A stretch of 64,000 nucleotides of DNA from Ehretia macrophylla. Taxonomy: Eukaryota > Streptophyta > Magnoliopsida > Boraginales > Ehretiaceae. The stretch spans positions 21,777,501-21,841,500 of the forward strand of contig CM075770.1 in assembly GCA_037974665.1 (NCBI GenBank), given 5' to 3'. This document shows positions 59,987 to 64,000 of the stretch, piece after piece. The translations under genes were made by a program, and so were the position numbers. Position 1 is the stretch's first letter. Each line of letters opens with the position of its first letter. The notes under the pieces are model-generated. The model had not been told where the DNA came from. It worked only from the letters and a program-made list of their open reading frames with translations, and ran no database searches.

Positions 59987-62900
59987 TTCTCCCCCCCTTA
60001 TAGAAATTTCGTCCTTGAAATTCTTACTTGATGTACGGAATAGATCTGGGTATTGCTGCTGCATCTGATCTCGTCTCTCCCACGTAGCTTCCTCAATGCC
60101 GTGATGCTTCCACAACACCTTAACCATCGGAATCCTCTTCGACCTCAACTCTCGGTCCATCTGATCTAGAATACGAATCGGACGCTCGTCATAAGTCAAA
60201 TTCTCTCGAAGCTGTAACGGCTCTGGCTCAAGAATATGAGAAGGATCCGGATTGTATTTCCGCAAATTAGACACGTGAAACACATCGTGGACATTAGAGA
60301 AGTTCTCCGGTAAAGCCAACCGATATGCCAACTTACCAACCCTGCCAGTAATCTCAAACGGCCCAACAAATCTCGGACTCAGCTTACCACCTTTACCATA
60401 ACGAACAAACCCCTTTCGAGGAGACAATCTCAAGAAAACCCGATCTCCAACTGCAAACTCCAAGTCTCGACGACGCTTATCAGCATAACTCTTGAATCTA
60501 CTCTGCGCCGTAAGCATTCTCTGCCTGATCAACTGAACATTCTCGATCTTCTCAAGAAGTTCTGGCATGATAGTCGGATCAATAGTCTTCATCTCTCCTA
60601 CCTCGTCCCAATATAAAGGTGAACGGCACTTACGACCGTAAAGAGCTGCAAAAGGTGCCATTCCAATAGTAGCTTGATAACTATTGTTATAGGCAAACTC
60701 GGCAAGTGGTAGATGTTTCTCCCAGTTCTTCCCGAAGTCCAGAACACAAGCCCTAAGCATATCTTCCAGAATCTGAATAGTCCGCTCAGATTGACCGTCG
60801 GTCTGTGGATGATACGCTGTACTGAAGTTCAACTGAGTACCCAAAGTCTCCTGAAGTTTCTCCCACAAACGAGAAGTAAATCGAGGATCTCGATCAGAGA
60901 CAATACTAGATGGAATACCGTGAAGTCTAACAATCTGATCCAGATAGAGATCCGTAAGCTTTGTAACCTCATCTCCCAACCTCATGGCAATAAAATGAGC
61001 TGTCTTCGTCAAACCATCCACGACCACCCAAACTGCATCATTACCCCTCGGTGATCTAGGCAAACCAGTGACGAAGTCCATCGTAATATGCTCCCATTTC
61101 CACTCTGGTATAGACAACGGCTGAAGCAAACCTGCTGGTCGTTGATGCTCGGCTTTCACTCTCTGACAAGTCAAACATCTAGACACAAACTGAGCAACCT
61201 CCCTCTTCATGTTGTTCCACCAGTAATGCTGTTTCAAATCCCGATACATCTTGGTTCCACCGGGATGAATAGTATATTTAGAATTATGAGCTTCCTCCAG
61301 AATACCTCGTCTCAAGCCCGGTTCATCGGGAACACAAACCCTGTTTCGAAACCGAAGAATACCATCCTCATGCACTTTAAAGTCAGACTGATCATCCGTG
61401 ATCTGATCCTTGATCTTCTGAAGTTTAACATCAAGCTGCTGAGCTTCCCTGATCTGAGACAACAATAAAGGCTGAATACGGAGATGTGAACACATCACCC
61501 CAACCTGAGTGAACTCTGGTCTCCAATAACTAAACTCCTCAAGAACCTCCCACTTCTTGACAGCCAAACAAGAAATACTAGCCTTCCGGCTGAGAGCATC
61601 TGCCACAACATTTCCCTTTCCAGGCAGATAATTGATAGAACAATTATAATCTTCAAGAAGCTCCATCCACCTCCGCTGGCACATATTCAACTCCTTCTGT
61701 GAGAATAAGTACTTAAGACTCTTATGATCAGTGAAAATCTCGAACTTACTGCCCCACAGATAATGACGCCACTTCTTGAGTGCAAAGACAACTGCTGCCA
61801 ACTCAAGATCATGAGTCGGATAATTCACCTCATAAGGCTTCAACTTCCTGGAAGCATAGGCAATAACTCGGCCATCCTGCATAAGAACACATCCCAAGCC
61901 CTCCTTGGATGCATCGCTGTAAATGACCATATTATCGGTCCCCTCTGGTAGAGCAAGTACTGGAGCGGTAGTTAACCTCTTTTTCAACTCCTGAAATCCA
62001 CTCTCACACTTCTCGTCCCAATTAAAGATAGTCCGTTTCTGAGTCAACTTAGATAGTGGCCCCGCAATCTTTGAGAAGTCCTTGACAAACCTACGGTAAT
62101 AACCCGCCAAGCCAAGAAAGCTACGGACATCAGTAACACTCTCTGGCCGCTTCCAAGACATCACCGATTCAATCTTAGTGGGATCTACGGAAATACCACT
62201 CTGTGTAATAACATGGCCAAGAAAAGAAGTCCGTTGCAGCCAAAATTCACATTTGCTGAACTTGGCAAACAACTGATGCTCCTGCAACTTCTCTAATACA
62301 AGCCGTAGATGTTGCTCGTGCTCCAATTCAGATTTAGAATAGACCAAGATATCATCAATAAAAATCACCACGAACTGGTCCAAGTACGGCTGAAAGACTC
62401 GATGCATAAGATCTATGAAAGCTGCCGGTGCATTAGTCAAACCAAAGGGCATAACAACAAACTCATAATGCCCATACCGAGTCCTGAAGGCAGACTTCGG
62501 AACATCCTCCGAACGAATCCGAAGCTGATAATACCCCTGCCTCAAATCAAATTTAGAATAGACTTTGGCTCCCAGAAGTTGATCAAACAACTCATCAATC
62601 AGTGGCAAAGGATATTTATTCTTGATAGTCACTTGATTCAAACCACGGTAATCTATACACAACCTCAAGGTACCATCCTTCTTCTTCACAAATAAGACTG
62701 GAGCTCCCCAAGGTGAAGAACTCTGCTGAATAAATCCTTTCTCCAACAACTCCTGTAACTGAGTCTTCAACTCCTTCAACTCAGCTGGTGCCATCCGGTA
62801 CGCCGATTTAGAAATAGGTTGAGTACCGGGAACAAGATTAATCACAAACTCTATATCCCTCTCTGGCGGCAATCCTGGCAACTCCTCGGGAAATACATTA

Positions 62901-64000
62901 GGATATTCCCGGATAATAGGGACTTCCTCTAGCTGTAGCTTATCAGATGGCTTGTTGATCAAATAAGCTAGATAACCCGAACACCCCTTACTCACCAACT
63001 TAACGGCTTTAGTTGCTGAGATAACAAAACTCGTCTTAGCACCCCGGTTACCCGCTACCTCAACTACTGGCTGATCTGGCAAATGAAACTGTACTACCTT
63101 GGTTCTACAGTTCAACTGGGCATCATACTTAGAAAGCCAATCCATACCCAAGATAACATCATACCCCCGGATAGGAAATAAAATAAGGTCCGAAGGAAAA
63201 TTATGCCCCTTAACATGTATTATACAATCCTTACATACCAAGCTAGTAACATACTTATCAGTCAAAGAGGTACTAATTTCAACCACATAAGGCAATCTTT
63301 CAGGTTGCAATTTAACACGTTGCACACAAGCAGGAGTAATGAAAGAATGCGTAGCACCAGAATCAATCAACACTTTAACAAGTTGATCAAGTATAAGAAA
63401 GTTACCTTCCACAACTGCAGTCTCCTCAGGCATCTCCTCTAAGTCAACTGCATAAGCCCGAGCCTGAACCCGCTGCTGCTGTGGTACACTGCCCGTAGGC
63501 CTACCCTGGTAACCCTGAGTCGCTGCCCGACCCTCAGTCCTCGCATACTTAGGGCAATCCTTCGCCCTATGATCGATGCTACCACAACCCAAACATGTCC
63601 CTGCCTTTACCCTGCAGTCGGACTCTACATGCCCTGAGCGCTTGCAGTAGTTACACTGCGATGATGTGGCACTAACACTGCCCCTAGAATAACCAGAAGC
63701 TGAAGAAGCAGCTGATACAGCCTGCTGCTGAGGTCTCACCACACTAGGCCTATACTGACCCTGAGACTGGGCTGGCCTAAACTGAGTCTGAACCTGATAT
63801 GGCCTCTGCTGAAACTGAGGCCGATAGTAACTCTGCTGACTCTGTGGCCTATAAGAACCCTGCTGGGCAGGTGGCCTGTAGACAAACTGCTGTACTGGAG
63901 GCCTATATAAAACCTGCTGGCCCTGTGGCTGATACGGCCTCTTACTAGGCTGACTGGAGACAATCTGATCCCCTTTCCTCTTCTCTAACCTAGAAGCTGC
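59888..64000 (-). CDS. Element 2 gag-pol polyprotein, apparently intact, N-terminus outside window
   Basis: One open frame of more than 1,370 codons runs off the window edge; no stop occurs between 59891 and 64000. Counting from a GTG at 63742, the order is: CCHC knuckles (C30-C43 and C50-C63), protease DSGATHSF (127-134), RT with FIDDILVYS (461-469), RNase H (D610, E648, D672), integrase HHCC (H819, H826, C856, C859) and D889/D950/E986, a GPF-type module (1125-1131), and a chromodomain-like tail with [11 protein letters not shown] and EEATWERRD (1204-1223). Upstream of 63742 is a Gln/Pro/Tyr-rich Gag segment, so the GTG is not the true start. The architecture and tail fit Tekay/Del chromoviruses. 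All catalytic residues that can be seen are present. The last 32 codons run into the LTR. It could still be functional. Confidence 0.95.
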   Translation of the reverse strand, partial: AASRLEKRKGDQIVSSQPSKRPYQPQGQQVLYRPPVQQFVYRPPAQQGSYRPQSQQSYYRPQFQQRPYQVQTQFRPAQSQGQYRPSVVRPQQQAVSAASSASGYSRGSVSATSSQCNYCKRSGHVESDCRVKAGTCLGCGSIDHRAKDCPKYARTEGRAATQGYQGRPTGSVPQQQRVQARAYAVDLEEMPEETAVVEGNFLILDQLVKVLIDSGATHSFITPACVQRVKLQPERLPYVVEISTSLTDKYVTSLVCKDCIIHVKGHNFPSDLILFPIRGYDVILGMDWLSKYDAQLNCRTKVVQFHLPDQPVVEVAGNRGAKTSFVISATKAVKLVSKGCSGYLAYLINKPSDKLQLEEVPIIREYPNVFPEELPGLPPERDIEFVINLVPGTQPISKSAYRMAPAELKELKTQLQELLEKGFIQQSSSPWGAPVLFVKKKDGTLRLCIDYRGLNQVTIKNKYPLPLIDELFDQLLGAKVYSKFDLRQGYYQLRIRSEDVPKSAFRTRYGHYEFVVMPFGLTNAPAAFIDLMHRVFQPYLDQFVVIFIDDILVYSKSELEHEQHLRLVLEKLQEHQLFAKFSKCEFWLQRTSFLGHVITQSGISVDPTKIESVMSWKRPESVTDVRSFLGLAGYYRRFVKDFSKIAGPLSKLTQKRTIFNWDEKCESGFQELKKRLTTAPVLALPEGTDNMVIYSDASKEGLGCVLMQDGRVIAYASRKLKPYEVNYPTHDLELAAVVFALKKWRHYLWGSKFEIFTDHKSLKYLFSQKELNMCQRRWMELLEDYNCSINYLPGKGNVVADALSRKASISCLAVKKWEVLEEFSYWRPEFTQVGVMCSHLRIQPLLLSQIREAQQLDVKLQKIKDQITDDQSDFKVHEDGILRFRNRVCVPDEPGLRRGILEEAHNSKYTIHPGGTKMYRDLKQHYWWNNMKREVAQFVSRCLTCQRVKAEHQRPAGLLQPLSIPEWKWEHITMDFVTGLPRSPRGNDAVWVVVDGLTKTAHFIAMRLGDEVTKLTDLYLDQIVRLHGIPSSIVSDRDPRFTSRLWEKLQETLGTQLNFSTAYHPQTDGQSERTIQILEDMLRACVLDFGKNWEKHLPLAEFAYNNSYQATIGMAPFAALYGRKCRSPLYWDEVGEMKTIDPTIMPELLEKIENVQLIRQRMLTAQSRFKSYADKRRRDLEFAVGDRVFLRLSPRKGFVRYGKGGKLSPRFVGPFEITGRVGKLAYRLALPENFSNVHDVFHVSNLRKYNPDPSHILEPEPLQLRENLTYDERPIRILDQMDRELRSKRIPMVKVLWKHHGIEEATWERRDQMQQQYPDLFRTSSKNFKDEISIRGGECETPLSCLSRFTCFTSFFVHMICLCAIGPRKL
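59987..60001 (-). other. Polypurine tract of element 2
   Basis: The plus-strand TTCTCCCCCCCTTAT gives the sense tract ATAAGGGGGGGAGAA immediately before TGTGAAACC. It lies inside the end of the polyprotein frame. Confidence 0.88.

Noticed and set aside
60713-62695. Plus-strand frames of 113-128 codons opposite the element 2 polyprotein
   Set aside because: Antisense shadows of a clearly coding minus-strand frame.

Overview
This window looks like plant nuclear DNA: old mitochondrial-type sequence that has been repeatedly invaded by long-LTR Ty3/gypsy retrotransposons. The host is probably a eudicot; the species cannot be named from the sequence. The backbone is about 30 kb of mostly non-coding mitochondrial-like DNA. 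It carries recognisable pieces of organelle genes: a frameshifted sdh3 fused to a cox1 fragment (4952-5376), the 5' half of mitochondrial 26S rRNA (13360-24920, minus strand, in three pieces), a pseudogene of the phage-type RNA polymerase found on plant mitochondrial plasmids (about 51600-52612), and two plastid pieces (ycf2 at 41331-42052, 23S rRNA at 48050-48275). Older gypsy and LINE fragments lie inside the same backbone (26640-26990, 30349-31012, 39186-39660, 40660-41290). No functional organelle gene survives. I saw no tRNA gene, CRISPR array or prokaryote-type operon.

The insertions can be dated relative to one another because several keep 5-bp target-site duplications (TSDs). Left to right they are: a truncated LTR (1-925); a solo LTR (5867-12277, TSD AAACC) that splits a mitochondrial-type ORF and itself contains a solo LTR (7867-11859, TSD CCATA); a complete non-autonomous element (13777-20763, TSD CTGTT) inside the 26S rRNA gene; a solo LTR in the same rRNA gene (22053-24830, TSD GTATC); a solo LTR (31975-35730, TSD CCAAC) inside another LTR (31956-38208); the 3' end of a broken chromovirus-like element (3' LTR 52613-54902, pol 54914-57554); and a second, apparently intact element (3' LTR 57555-59986, gag-pol from 59888 to the window edge) inserted in the reverse transcriptase of the first.

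The autonomous elements resemble the Tekay/Del chromovirus lineage: two CCHC knuckles, protease, reverse transcriptase, RNase H, integrase, and a C-terminal chromodomain-like tail, with LTRs of 2.3 kb or more. The 7-kb non-autonomous element has LTRs related to that group, an initiator-Met-type primer binding site, and a 3' end resembling the pol terminus of the 52.6-57.5 kb element. It is therefore probably mobilised by such relatives.

The most interesting signal is inside the LTRs. Three short hairpins (A, B, C) recur in the same order in LTRs whose sequences have otherwise diverged. Their loops or flanks are conserved while the stems change by compensatory substitutions. One LTR also has an expanded array of about 20 units of roughly 20 bp carrying CACG/ACGT cores near its 5' end. 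A second point of interest is the 111-codon sdh3-cox1 chimeric ORF, which has the architecture of chimeric mitochondrial ORFs linked to cytoplasmic male sterility, although its sequence shows decay.
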